Assembly (NCBI RefSeq): GCF_000296815.2
Contig: NZ_CAIT01000009.1
Span: 1,054,001-1,118,000, forward strand
DNA length: 64,000 nucleotides
Direction of reading: 5' to 3'
From: Fibrisoma limi BUZ 3
Lineage (GTDB): Bacteria; Bacteroidota; Bacteroidia; Cytophagales; Spirosomataceae
The notes below the pieces were generated by a model. That model was not told where the DNA came from. It searched no databases and saw only the letters and a list, made by a program, of their open reading frames with translations. Both the position numbers and the translations under genes were made by a program. Positions 1-7,479 of the stretch are shown piece after piece (position 1 is the stretch's first letter; every line of letters begins with the position of its first letter).

Positions 1-1
1 A

Positions 2-496
2 TTTCTGGCGTATTACGCCGATGAAGGCCGGATCATGAATATCAATAATAAAGTTTTCAACGCCGACTTCCGCGAATCCGTTACGATCGAGAACTGCACG
101 TTCGAAGACGACGCAACGTTCAAATACTCAGATTTCCGGCAGCGGGCTATATTTACCGGTAATATGTTCCGTAACCTGGCTTTGTTTAAATACGCCCACT
201 TCAACGATGCGGCTGATTTCAGCGGTTCGAAGTTCCGGGGCTATGCCGACTTCAAATACACCAGATTCAACGAAACCTCCGCATTTCAGCAGGCTACATT
301 TGGCCGGTACGCTGATTTCAAATACACCAAGTTTGACGAACCGGCTGATTTTCGGGATGCCCGCTTCTCGGACATGGCAAGCTTCAAATACACGCACATG
401 CCCCGGGGCACCAGCTTCGACAACGCGGCCTTTGAGGGCGCAACTGACTTTAAGTATGCTACGCTGGGTGGCCGCAAGTTTTCGCCAGGCCGGTAA
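2..496 (+). CDS. Pentapeptide-like repeat protein with FKY motif (5' end probably outside window)
   Basis: The protein is built almost entirely of short beta-coil repeats with Phe in the core. Counting from the first in-window ATG (position 35), FKY recurs at residues 29, 51, 73, 95, 117 and 139, exactly every 22 residues. Between them Phe spacing alternates 5 and 6, so the true unit is 11 residues of the form ADFxxxxFxxx. This matches the F-centred pentapeptide variant rather than the classic A(D/N)Lxx. The reading frame stays open upstream of position 35 to the window edge, so the real start may lie outside; the ATG at 35 is only the first available. No signal peptide or catalytic motif is visible. 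Repeats of this kind usually form a right-handed quadrilateral beta-helix used as a scaffold. Function is unknown. A strong terminator follows. Confidence 0.75.
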   Translation, partial: FLAYYADEGRIMNINNKVFNADFRESVTIENCTFEDDATFKYSDFRQRAIFTGNMFRNLALFKYAHFNDAADFSGSKFRGYADFKYTRFNETSAFQQATFGRYADFKYTKFDEPADFRDARFSDMASFKYTHMPRGTSFDNAAFEGATDFKYATLGGRKFSPGR

Positions 497-518
497 GTCC
501 TCTGTCAGTTTTGTGAGT

Positions 519-560
519 AACAACCGAAAGCCTTCCTGTGGGGAGGCTTTTCGGTTGTTG
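519..560 (+). terminator. Hairpin terminator after the FKY-repeat gene
   Basis: A long inverted repeat (CAACCGAAAGCC... / ...GGCTTTTCGGTTG) with a 4-nt TGTG loop starts 22 bases after the stop codon. One arm carries an internal T-run and the structure ends in TTGTTG. It probably works in both directions. Confidence 0.8.
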
Positions 561-616
561 TAACCCTATGCGTGTTTTTTGGTTTTAGTATCCAGTCACC
601 AACGATATGAATAGCT

Positions 617-1795
617 TTGAAACGAACAGGGAAAATTTTGCTGGCACTTGTGGTGCTGATCATCATAGCCCGACTACTGTTACCGTATTTCGTGCTCCGG
701 TACGTAAATAAGGTCCTGGCCGACATGGGTAGCTATACGGGCCACATTGAGGATGTGGATATTGCCTTGCTACGGGGCGCTTACCAGATCGACGATCTCC
801 GCATTCAAAAGATCAATAACAAGATTAAAGAACCGTTCCTGTACATTCCCAAATCAGATCTATCGGTCGAGTGGAAATCGCTGTTCAAGGGGAAACTGGT
901 CGGTGAGGTTGAGTGCTACGAACCGGAGCTGAACTTCGCGTTCAGCGATGATGAAGCAGCCAGCCAGACGGGAGCCGAGGTCGACTGGACGCAGTTGGTC
1001 AAAGATCTGCTACCCATCCAGATCAACCGTTTTGCCGTAATCAACGGCCGGGTCGACCTGACCAGTCTGATCTCGCAGCCCCGCGCCGACGTATCGCTGC
1101 AACAACTCAACGGCGAAATCCGTAACATCCGGAACGTAGAGGAAAAACCGGGGAGTTTGCCGTCGCCGGTCTGGGCTACGGGCAACATGCCCGGCTACGG
1201 CGGCACAATGCGCTTCAACGCTAATATGTATCTGCTCAAGCCGATGCCGGATTTCAACTACAACCTTGAGTTTCGGGATGTGCAGTTGGTGAAGATCAAC
1301 AACCTCGCCCGCGAGTACGCCAATCTGGATTTTGAGCGCGGTACGGTCAGTGTTTATAACGAAATGGCCATGAACGACGGGAAGTTGGCGGGCTACATAA
1401 AACCACTGACCAAAGACATGAAGATTTTCAAGCTCAACGAAAACGAGAACCGGAGCGTTGGGCGATTTTTCACCGAACTGGTGGCCCAGGTCGGAACGGC
1501 GGTGCTGAAAAACCAGAAGAAAGATCAGGTTGCAACTCGAATTCCACTCAGCGGCACGGTCGACAACATCGAAACAGCCGTTTGGCCGACCATTTTTGGT
1601 GTGCTCCGTAACGCATACGTTGAAGCGTTCCGGGGCGAGTTCGACAATACGATCACCTTCAAGGATGCCCTGGAAAACGTCAAAAACGATTTCAAGGCCA
1701 AGCGGGCGGAGCGCAAAGCCGAACGGCAGGAACGGCGCGAAGAGCGTAAACAGGAGCGCAAGGAGCGACGGGAAGAACGTAAGCAGGGCAAATAG
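617..1795 (+). CDS. AsmA/DUF748-type membrane-anchored protein
   Basis: A 392-residue protein with one N-terminal membrane helix (about residues 7-28) followed by a long soluble region. The start resembles DUF748/AsmA-like envelope proteins: a hydrophobic anchor, then a stretch around GHIEDVDIALLRGAYQIDDL typical of the first beta strands. Family members sit in the periplasm and are linked to envelope assembly or lipid transport; the specific role here is not evident. The start is a TTG codon. An in-frame TGA at 608 precludes a longer protein, and the nearby ATG at 607 is out of frame. The last 40 residues are an extreme Arg/Lys/Glu-rich tail (repeated ERREERK-like units), probably a charged helix. 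The stop lies 6 bp from the convergent sterol-desaturase gene, so the two genes share a very short 3' junction. Confidence 0.7.
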   Translation: MKRTGKILLALVVLIIIARLLLPYFVLRYVNKVLADMGSYTGHIEDVDIALLRGAYQIDDLRIQKINNKIKEPFLYIPKSDLSVEWKSLFKGKLVGEVECYEPELNFAFSDDEAASQTGAEVDWTQLVKDLLPIQINRFAVINGRVDLTSLISQPRADVSLQQLNGEIRNIRNVEEKPGSLPSPVWATGNMPGYGGTMRFNANMYLLKPMPDFNYNLEFRDVQLVKINNLAREYANLDFERGTVSVYNEMAMNDGKLAGYIKPLTKDMKIFKLNENENRSVGRFFTELVAQVGTAVLKNQKKDQVATRIPLSGTVDNIETAVWPTIFGVLRNAYVEAFRGEFDNTITFKDALENVKNDFKAKRAERKAERQERREERKQERKERREERKQGK

Positions 1796-1801
1796 ATCGG
1801 C

Positions 1802-2656
1802 TTACGTTCGGGTTTCGGGCCGCTCGCCATTGGGAAGCCGCCAGTCGCGCTGCGGCCCGAACGGCATTTTGAGCAGCTTCATGAAGGTAAGCTCGTGCTC
1901 GTCGCGATAAGCCGGTACGCCAATGTCAATCTTGTCCTGCGGAATGTCCATGCGCCATGTACCATGCAGCCGGTCCCAGAATGAAAATACTGTTCCCCAG
2001 TTCGAATTCAGTTCGTCGCGAATGATGGAGTGATGAATCCCATGCAACCTTGGGGTTATGATTACCTTGCTCAATACGTCCTCAACCCGTTTGGGCAGCC
2101 GCGTATTGGAGTGGTGAAACTGTGTAGCCAGTTCAAATACGCCTTCATAGATCACAGCCGCCCAGAAGCCGATCCCAAAGACCAGCACCACCAGCGCCCG
2201 GAACACGGCCCCGACAACCATATCTGAAAAGTGGAAACGCACGGCCGTCGATACGTCCATGTCGAGGTCGGTATGATGAACATTGTGGAACCGCCAGAAG
2301 GCTGGCCAGTAGTGTGTAGCCTGATGCCACCAGTAATAGCTGTAATCGAACAGCAGAAACCCCAACGCCCCCTGCACATACTGCCAGCCGCCCGTTTCGG
2401 GAAATAACCAGTGCAGTAACCCGATTTCCTGCCGTTCGGCCCACAACGCCGTCAGCAGCGGTACCGGTATCAGCAGCAGCCGGAACACAATGAACATCGG
2501 GATCGAGACGCCAACGTTACGTACTACCCGGCGCAGGGTACTGGTCCGCTGCCGACGCAACGGCCGACGCCACTGTACCCAGAGCAGCAGGCTAAAAGCC
2601 AGCACCATCAGGGGAAAAATGACAAAATCGAAAGGCGGAAACGGAAACAACGACAT
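1802..2656 (-). CDS. Sterol desaturase / fatty acid hydroxylase family protein
   Basis: A 284-residue polytopic membrane protein with the diiron histidine clusters of the fatty acid hydroxylase superfamily: HQATH (111-115), HNVHH (124-128), H142, HHS from 181, and HGIHH (205-209). Hydrophobic helices lie near residues 10-27, 50-70, 95-110 and 145-175, placing the active site on the cytoplasmic face. Family members introduce a hydroxyl or double bond into sterols, carotenoids or fatty acyl chains using O2. The substrate cannot be read from sequence. Transcribed leftwards; its ATG lies just downstream of the hairpin that ends the preceding minus-strand gene, so it likely has its own promoter or depends on read-through. 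Confidence 0.85.
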   Translation of the reverse strand: MSLFPFPPFDFVIFPLMVLAFSLLLWVQWRRPLRRQRTSTLRRVVRNVGVSIPMFIVFRLLLIPVPLLTALWAERQEIGLLHWLFPETGGWQYVQGALGFLLFDYSYYWWHQATHYWPAFWRFHNVHHTDLDMDVSTAVRFHFSDMVVGAVFRALVVLVFGIGFWAAVIYEGVFELATQFHHSNTRLPKRVEDVLSKVIITPRLHGIHHSIIRDELNSNWGTVFSFWDRLHGTWRMDIPQDKIDIGVPAYRDEHELTFMKLLKMPFGPQRDWRLPNGERPETRT

Positions 2657-2667
2657 ACCAAAACGTT

Positions 2668-2696
2668 GAGCGGGTTATCAGTACGATAACCCGCTC
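2668..2696 (-). terminator. Hairpin between small secreted protein and sterol desaturase genes
   Basis: GAGCGGGTTATC and GATAACCCGCTC form a perfect 12-bp stem with a 5-nt AGTAC loop. On the minus strand it is followed by a short TTTT run, fitting a Rho-independent terminator for the gene whose stop is at 2739. Confidence 0.75.
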
Positions 2697-2738
2697 AGTA
2701 TGGATAGGTTTACTTAGTTTGGCTATTGTCCCGAATGA

Positions 2739-3005
2739 TCACCGAACGGTGTCGACGCGCGTAGCTCCACCCCGACGTAGCGAGTCGGGCGGCAACCGAC
2801 GCTGTCGCCGGTTCCTGGGCTGCGTCGTATCAGTTGGCACCTGGTCGCGCAGCCCGCTTTTTTTCATTTTAGTTTTAACGGGACTGGTGGTGCGCGTGTT
2901 GGTTGTTGAGGTCGACTGTTGCATGGTCGGTGACTGGTTCTGAGCCAACGCACCCGTTGTCACGCCCAGCCATAATGATATACTTAAAAACAGGAAGCCT
3001 TTCAT
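2739..3005 (-). CDS. Small secreted hypothetical protein
   Basis: An 88-residue product. I chose the ATG at 3005 because it starts a clean Sec signal peptide (about 22 residues ending ALAQ); longer in-frame starts would bury it. The mature part is low-complexity: a Gln/Ser/Thr-rich segment, then a basic stretch (RNRRQRRL) and a short tail ending VDTVR. No domain is recognised. It is flanked downstream by a terminator hairpin and upstream by a 290-bp AT-rich gap shared with the divergent lipoprotein gene at 3296. Coding status rests on the signal peptide and gene spacing, so it is less certain than its neighbours. Confidence 0.5.
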   Translation of the reverse strand: MKGFLFLSISLWLGVTTGALAQNQSPTMQQSTSTTNTRTTSPVKTKMKKSGLRDQVPTDTTQPRNRRQRRLPPDSLRRGGATRVDTVR

Positions 3006-3295
3006 ACCGTTGCTGATTGATTGTATGTAGTCAACAACTACCCTGCCCATAAGTTTGCACCCACTCCTTTCCATCAGGCGCTTACCGTCATGCAGCGTCT
3101 GGTACGAAAGCCGAGCTGTTTAGAGAAAATCGCTTTAAATCCTGTTTAGGTGAGACAAAAACTATCTCCTGATTGAATTTAAAGTATAAAAATTTAGGCT
3201 ATTTTTAGGAAAATTATCTTTATTGGTTTCGTCTAGGCCACAAGCGGTATAAACAGGTTAATCAGGAAGTTATTACAGGCACCAGGCCGTTTCTT

Positions 3296-4552
3296 ATGAA
3301 AGCTTTTCTCTACGTAGTAGTACCTGTCCTTTTATTCACTGCTTGCCGACGTAATCAGCAAGAACCCACTCAACCTGCTGCTCCAGGCACTGCCGATTTT
3401 AGCCGCTATCTGGCCGTAGGGAACGCCCTGACCGCCGGATTCAGCAACGGTGGCCTTTACCGCGAAAGTCAACTCAACGCTTATCCGAACCTATTGGCAC
3501 AACGGTTTCAAACGGCTGGCGGATCAACCTTCGTGCAACCCCTTTTCAACGAAGATCAGGCCAACGGTTCCGGCTACCTCCAGCGCACCAACGGGCCAGT
3601 CATAGCCGGTTTCCCCACCCTCGGATACGTCACCAGCGGAACGGCGGTCCGGAGCTGGAATCCGATGCTGTTTACCAAATACACCGGTCCGGCCCCGGCC
3701 AATCTTGGCATTCCTAACCTGCGGCTGGCCGATCTTACCACAGCCGGTTACGGCTCCGCACAGGGCAATCCGTTTTTCGAACGGTTACTGGTCACCGGGC
3801 AGGAACAGAGTACGTACCTCGATTATGTTCAGGCACGGTCGGCGAGCCAGAACGGGCATACGTTCTTCACCTGTTCGGTGGGCAGCGATGATGTTATGCA
3901 GTTCGTCACAAGTGGGGGACGCGAAGCCATCACCAGCACAACAACATTCACCTCCAATCTTCGGCAGTTGCTCGACGTTCTGACGAACCGACAAGCCAAA
4001 GGGGTACTCAGCAACATACCCGACGTTACCACACTGGCCTACCTGACCACCCGCACCATAGCCGCTTTGCAGGGACCGAACAAAGTGATTGTGTACATCC
4101 GAACGGGCAAAGGCGTTGTGCGACCGGCAACCGCTGAGGACCTCGTTCTGAACGACGCCGATTCGATTGGACTGGCCAACAAGACAGGGCTACAAAAAGG
4201 GTACTTTTCGGCGTACCCGCTTCACAACGAAGATGTACTGGATGCCGACGAGGTCAAACAGGCTCAGGCTGCCGTTCTTGCTTTCAATACCCTTATTCAG
4301 GCCGAAGCTACAGCCCGCAAGCTGCCCGTTGTTGATCTTTATGGCCTGTCGGGGCGACTAAAAGCGGGACTAACTCAGGACGGCACCACTCTCAATACAA
4401 CCTTCCTGACGGGTGGGTTTTACTCCCTTGATGGCCTGTATCCAACGTCGCGGGGATACGCGCTGATTGCCAACGAATACATCAGCGTGATTAACAAGGC
4501 TTACCAGAGTAATTTCAAAGCCTTTGATCTTAATACGTTTAAAGGAGAATAA
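3296..4552 (+). CDS. GDSL/SGNH-type lipoprotein lacking catalytic residues
   Basis: A 418-residue lipoprotein: signal peptide with lipobox FTAC (C17), then an SGNH-hydrolase fold signature. In this family block I is GDS or GNS with the Ser nucleophile, block III contains an Asn, and block V is DxxH. Here block I reads GNALTAG, so Ala44 replaces Ser. Block III reads GSDD (196-199), where relatives have GNND or GxND. Block V reads DGLYPT, so Tyr382 replaces His. Surrounding sequence (YPNLLAQ, RGYALIANEYI) is otherwise well kept, which argues against random decay. The protein is therefore probably a non-enzymatic, ligand-binding relative anchored in the outer membrane or periplasm. It has a long upstream AT-rich gap and a hairpin just after its stop, so it looks monocistronic. 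Confidence 0.8.
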   Translation: MKAFLYVVVPVLLFTACRRNQQEPTQPAAPGTADFSRYLAVGNALTAGFSNGGLYRESQLNAYPNLLAQRFQTAGGSTFVQPLFNEDQANGSGYLQRTNGPVIAGFPTLGYVTSGTAVRSWNPMLFTKYTGPAPANLGIPNLRLADLTTAGYGSAQGNPFFERLLVTGQEQSTYLDYVQARSASQNGHTFFTCSVGSDDVMQFVTSGGREAITSTTTFTSNLRQLLDVLTNRQAKGVLSNIPDVTTLAYLTTRTIAALQGPNKVIVYIRTGKGVVRPATAEDLVLNDADSIGLANKTGLQKGYFSAYPLHNEDVLDADEVKQAQAAVLAFNTLIQAEATARKLPVVDLYGLSGRLKAGLTQDGTTLNTTFLTGGFYSLDGLYPTSRGYALIANEYISVINKAYQSNFKAFDLNTFKGE

Positions 4553-4555
4553 CAA

Positions 4556-4590
4556 AAAGCGGCCTTGCGAGTAATTCACACGGCCGCTTT
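4556..4590. terminator. Bidirectional hairpin between convergent genes
   Basis: AAAGCGGCC and GGCCGCTTT form a perfect 9-bp stem around a 17-nt loop, with A-run before and T-run after. It sits between the stops of the GDSL-type lipoprotein gene (+) and the acetyltransferase gene (-). Confidence 0.75.
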
Positions 4591-4608
4591 GATACGATTG
4601 TTACGTAC

Positions 4609-5316
4609 TTATAAACCCGATACAACCGGCACTCCATTCAAGGTGCCGGGCATGGACGGAGCAGGTTCCGGAGCGTGACCGTTCTGGTGCGTAGCAGAAA
4701 CCCGGACCCACTGTTTCTTGTCGAAATCGTAGTGCTTGATAACCCGCGCCGGATTACCTACCACCACCGAATACGGCGGTACGTCTTTGGTCACCACGCT
4801 GCCGGCTGCTATCACCGAGTGTTTGCCGATACGCACACCGGCCGTTACGACGGCATTTGCGCCAATCCAGCATTCGTCTTCGATAACCACCAGCCCCGTC
4901 GTGACGGGTTGTTTCCGAATCGGCATAGTTACATCGTCGTAGGCATGGTTAAGGCCTGAGATGACGACGTGCTGAGCGATGATGACATCATTGTCGATCT
5001 GTACGGGTCCGATCACGACCGAACCAATACCAACGCGGGTATTAGCCCCCACACTCACCGGACCAACACCGTTATTGACAACGCAGTAATCTTCAATGGT
5101 AGCCCCCACACCCATCTGGAAAGGCTGAAACGGCAGCACATCAAGCCGAACCGTCGGGCGAACGACCGCTCCGCGCCCCTTGGGATGCATGAACGGATTG
5201 ACGAACCAGCTAACCCATCGCCGTGGACGAGCCTGTCCTTTCGGAATGAGCAACCCATGGACGAACCATTTTAACTGCTCGTTTTGCTTGATACGCTGTC
5301 CCAGTGATGCAATCAT
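4609..5316 (-). CDS. Hexapeptide-repeat (LbH) acetyltransferase
   Basis: A 235-residue protein with left-handed beta-helix hexapeptide repeats through its centre (GVGATI..., VSVGANTRVG, ITAGVRIGKHSVIAAGS), closing with the typical VVVGNPARVI segment of the WcaF/NodL/maa-type O-acetyltransferases. Such enzymes use acetyl-CoA as trimers; the likely substrate here is a sugar of the neighbouring exopolysaccharide. A His-containing loop (LNHAYDD) sits where the catalytic His lies in this family. I chose the ATG at 5316 because it overlaps the upstream glycosyltransferase stop as ATGA, a translational-coupling arrangement. The C-terminal 25 residues (Pro/Gly-rich) extend past the fold. Confidence 0.85.
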   Translation of the reverse strand: MIASLGQRIKQNEQLKWFVHGLLIPKGQARPRRWVSWFVNPFMHPKGRGAVVRPTVRLDVLPFQPFQMGVGATIEDYCVVNNGVGPVSVGANTRVGIGSVVIGPVQIDNDVIIAQHVVISGLNHAYDDVTMPIRKQPVTTGLVVIEDECWIGANAVVTAGVRIGKHSVIAAGSVVTKDVPPYSVVVGNPARVIKHYDFDKKQWVRVSATHQNGHAPEPAPSMPGTLNGVPVVSGL

Positions 5317-6551
5317 ACAGTTACCGGTTTTTGTTGAATAACCTCCTGCACAGCCCGATCCAGAGCCGCTACTGAAGCAGCCCACGTATGCGAGCGGGCA
5401 AATTGAATACACTCGTTCGGGCTAGCCGGCCCGCCGTCGCGCAATGCCTTATCTGTTAACGTAATAAACGAATCCGGATTGTCGGCCAGATACACGTGCC
5501 GGCTGAACATGGCCATAGCCTCCGTCTGCACCGCTACCACGGGTTTGCCCATAGCCAGGTACTCGTCAATTTTTCGAGGGTAGTTGCCCACCGTCACGGG
5601 ATTCAACTGCTGCGGATTCATCAGCACAGCCATATGATACAGGTAGGCAGGCAGTTCGTCGCCCGGCTTAGGGCCCAGGAAGTGGACGTTACGTAGCGTG
5701 TGCAATCGGCTGTTCCGGAAGGCCTCATCTTCGGGACCAACCAGCACAAGCTGCCAGTCAGGGCGTTCAAGCGCCACAAACTCCAGCAGATTCAGATCGA
5801 GACGCAGTGCACTCAACGCACCCACATAGCCAATACGTGGTCCCTGAATGCCAGCCAAATCGACGGGCACAGCGTAGGACTGAGCCGGATCGAATCGCGA
5901 CAGATCACACCCCTGCCCAATATCGACAGAACAGGGATTGTGCTCAGCCGCCAGCCGGGCCAGATAGGCCGAGTTGGCCGCCACCAGATCGGCTTTTTTC
6001 ATCAGAGCCGGTTCGAGCCGGGCGCCGTGCAGTTGCCAGTACTCGACCGCCAGCAGGTTGTCCCGGCTGTAATAAATCATCAGTTCGGGCTGTAGCCACT
6101 CGTCCAGGTAGTAACTTCGCAGCATGTCACTGTCGTTGAACAGCACGATCCGCTCAAAGCCCAATTCCTGGATTGCCTGCTGAATTGACCGGGCCAGCCG
6201 CTCATTATTACGTCGGTTGAGGGAGTCGAACAGACGCCCATCGGGCAGCCGATTGATGGATTCGAGCGTTACCGTAGGATAAAAAGCCCATAGCCGTTCC
6301 GACACTTGTTGCAGAGCGGGTTGAGAAGAGGTTTTGCCCCCACCGAACAGGGCGTTGATTCCTCCGCGCCGAAAAGCCGTAATTCGGTCTAATGGCGGAT
6401 TAACGTACAAAACGCGGCATTGTTTGGCTAGCTCCATTGCAATGTCGCGGCAATTGCTGCCAATTACCGAATCAAAAGGTTGAAGCCCCACCACCACAAC
6501 ATCATAGCCTGCTAACCCAGCCGGAATTGCATCGCTTACTAAATTTTCCAT
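5313..6551 (-). CDS. Glycosyltransferase, GT-B fold (TuaH-like)
   Basis: A 412-residue cytoplasmic GT-B glycosyltransferase. The N-terminal half starts with a Rossmann strand (DVVVVGLQPFDS) and contains LYVNPPLDR. The C-terminal half carries GPRIGYVGAL, WQLVLVGPEDE and NYPRKIDEYLAMGKPVVA, the donor-nucleotide region of family GT4/GT1-like enzymes such as teichuronic acid TuaH. It lacks the usual EGFGLPxxE form but keeps the Pro-Arg-Lys and Glu of the same site. It probably adds one sugar to the exopolysaccharide repeat unit. First gene of a two-gene minus-strand operon with the acetyltransferase, and divergent from the TolC-like gene over only 75 bp, so the two arms of the locus probably share a control region. 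Confidence 0.85.
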   Translation of the reverse strand: MENLVSDAIPAGLAGYDVVVVGLQPFDSVIGSNCRDIAMELAKQCRVLYVNPPLDRITAFRRGGINALFGGGKTSSQPALQQVSERLWAFYPTVTLESINRLPDGRLFDSLNRRNNERLARSIQQAIQELGFERIVLFNDSDMLRSYYLDEWLQPELMIYYSRDNLLAVEYWQLHGARLEPALMKKADLVAANSAYLARLAAEHNPCSVDIGQGCDLSRFDPAQSYAVPVDLAGIQGPRIGYVGALSALRLDLNLLEFVALERPDWQLVLVGPEDEAFRNSRLHTLRNVHFLGPKPGDELPAYLYHMAVLMNPQQLNPVTVGNYPRKIDEYLAMGKPVVAVQTEAMAMFSRHVYLADNPDSFITLTDKALRDGGPASPNECIQFARSHTWAASVAALDRAVQEVIQQKPVTV

Positions 6552-6626
6552 GGGCCTAATTCCCTTTGCCGTAACTTTCTGACAAAGAAATCAAATTATG
6601 CTCTTCCAACTACTACTCTTGCTATC

Positions 6627-7460
6627 ATGAGGAAACGTATGTTTACTTTTCGGCCAGCAATTTTCTTTTCGGCCTTCCGATTCGGAAAACTTTTGTTCTT
6701 GGGTATCTGGGCGGTGATGAGTAGCAATGTGTATGCTCAAAACAAAGTATCGGGCGGTGAAGGAACCAGACCTACATCCTCAGCAGCATCCGTTATAAGT
6801 GATACGGTTTTCTTTGATTTGCAGCGTAGCATAGCCGACCAGCTCGTTCCATTTGACAGCCTGGTGCAAATCGGCCTTCGTAATTCACCAGCTTTAAAAG
6901 AAGACGACGCCACAATTGAAGGGCGGCTGGAGCGGTACCGGTTCACCAAAACGGTGGTGTTTCAGTACGTTTATCCGTTTGCCAACTTCACTTCCGGCAA
7001 TCAGTCTTTGTATTCAGTTGGTACATTCAATACCGTTGATCAGTATCAGCTCAACAACGGTTATCGACTAGGTATGCACGTTCAGATTCCGCTGGGCGAA
7101 TTTCTGGGCCGGAAACACCGCATGCGCGAAGCTTACGCCGATTATCGGACGGCCATTGCCAGGCGGGAAACCACAAAGCAGCAGTATCGCCGGGAACTCG
7201 TCCGGCTGTATCAGGCCATGCTGACGTCACAGAAACTGTTGCAAATCCGCATTCGTGATGAGCAGGCCACGAAGGTAGCGTTCGACATCGCTGAACTTGA
7301 CTTTCAGGGCGGTAAGATCAATCCGGCCGACTTTTCACGGGCCAGTAACCTATATGCCACTGCTCAGGCTGGTGTAGCTGAACAGCGGGGCGCATTCTCT
7401 CAATATTTCTATGAACTGGAGACACTGGTTGGTGTCCCTCTGTCTGATCTGAAAAAATAA
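6627..7460 (+). CDS. Half-length TolC/OEP-family outer membrane protein
   Basis: A 277-residue exported protein with a signal peptide ending near VYAQ (about residue 37) and a single outer-membrane-efflux-protein repeat. It shows the opening SLVQIGLRNSPAL signature, a beta-strand pair (QYVYPFANF... and YRLGMHVQIPLGEF), then two long helices (REAYADYRTAI... and FDIAELDFQGGKINPADFSRA). True TolC proteins carry two such repeats in about 420-490 residues; this one ends after one. It opens the plus-strand exopolysaccharide operon, 19 bp before the GumC-like gene, in the place where a Wza-type export porin gene is often found. A role as part of the outer-membrane exit channel is inferred from position and fold. 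Confidence 0.75.
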   Translation: MRKRMFTFRPAIFFSAFRFGKLLFLGIWAVMSSNVYAQNKVSGGEGTRPTSSAASVISDTVFFDLQRSIADQLVPFDSLVQIGLRNSPALKEDDATIEGRLERYRFTKTVVFQYVYPFANFTSGNQSLYSVGTFNTVDQYQLNNGYRLGMHVQIPLGEFLGRKHRMREAYADYRTAIARRETTKQQYRRELVRLYQAMLTSQKLLQIRIRDEQATKVAFDIAELDFQGGKINPADFSRASNLYATAQAGVAEQRGAFSQYFYELETLVGVPLSDLKK

Positions 7461-7479
7461 GTATCCTTAAGTTATCCGT

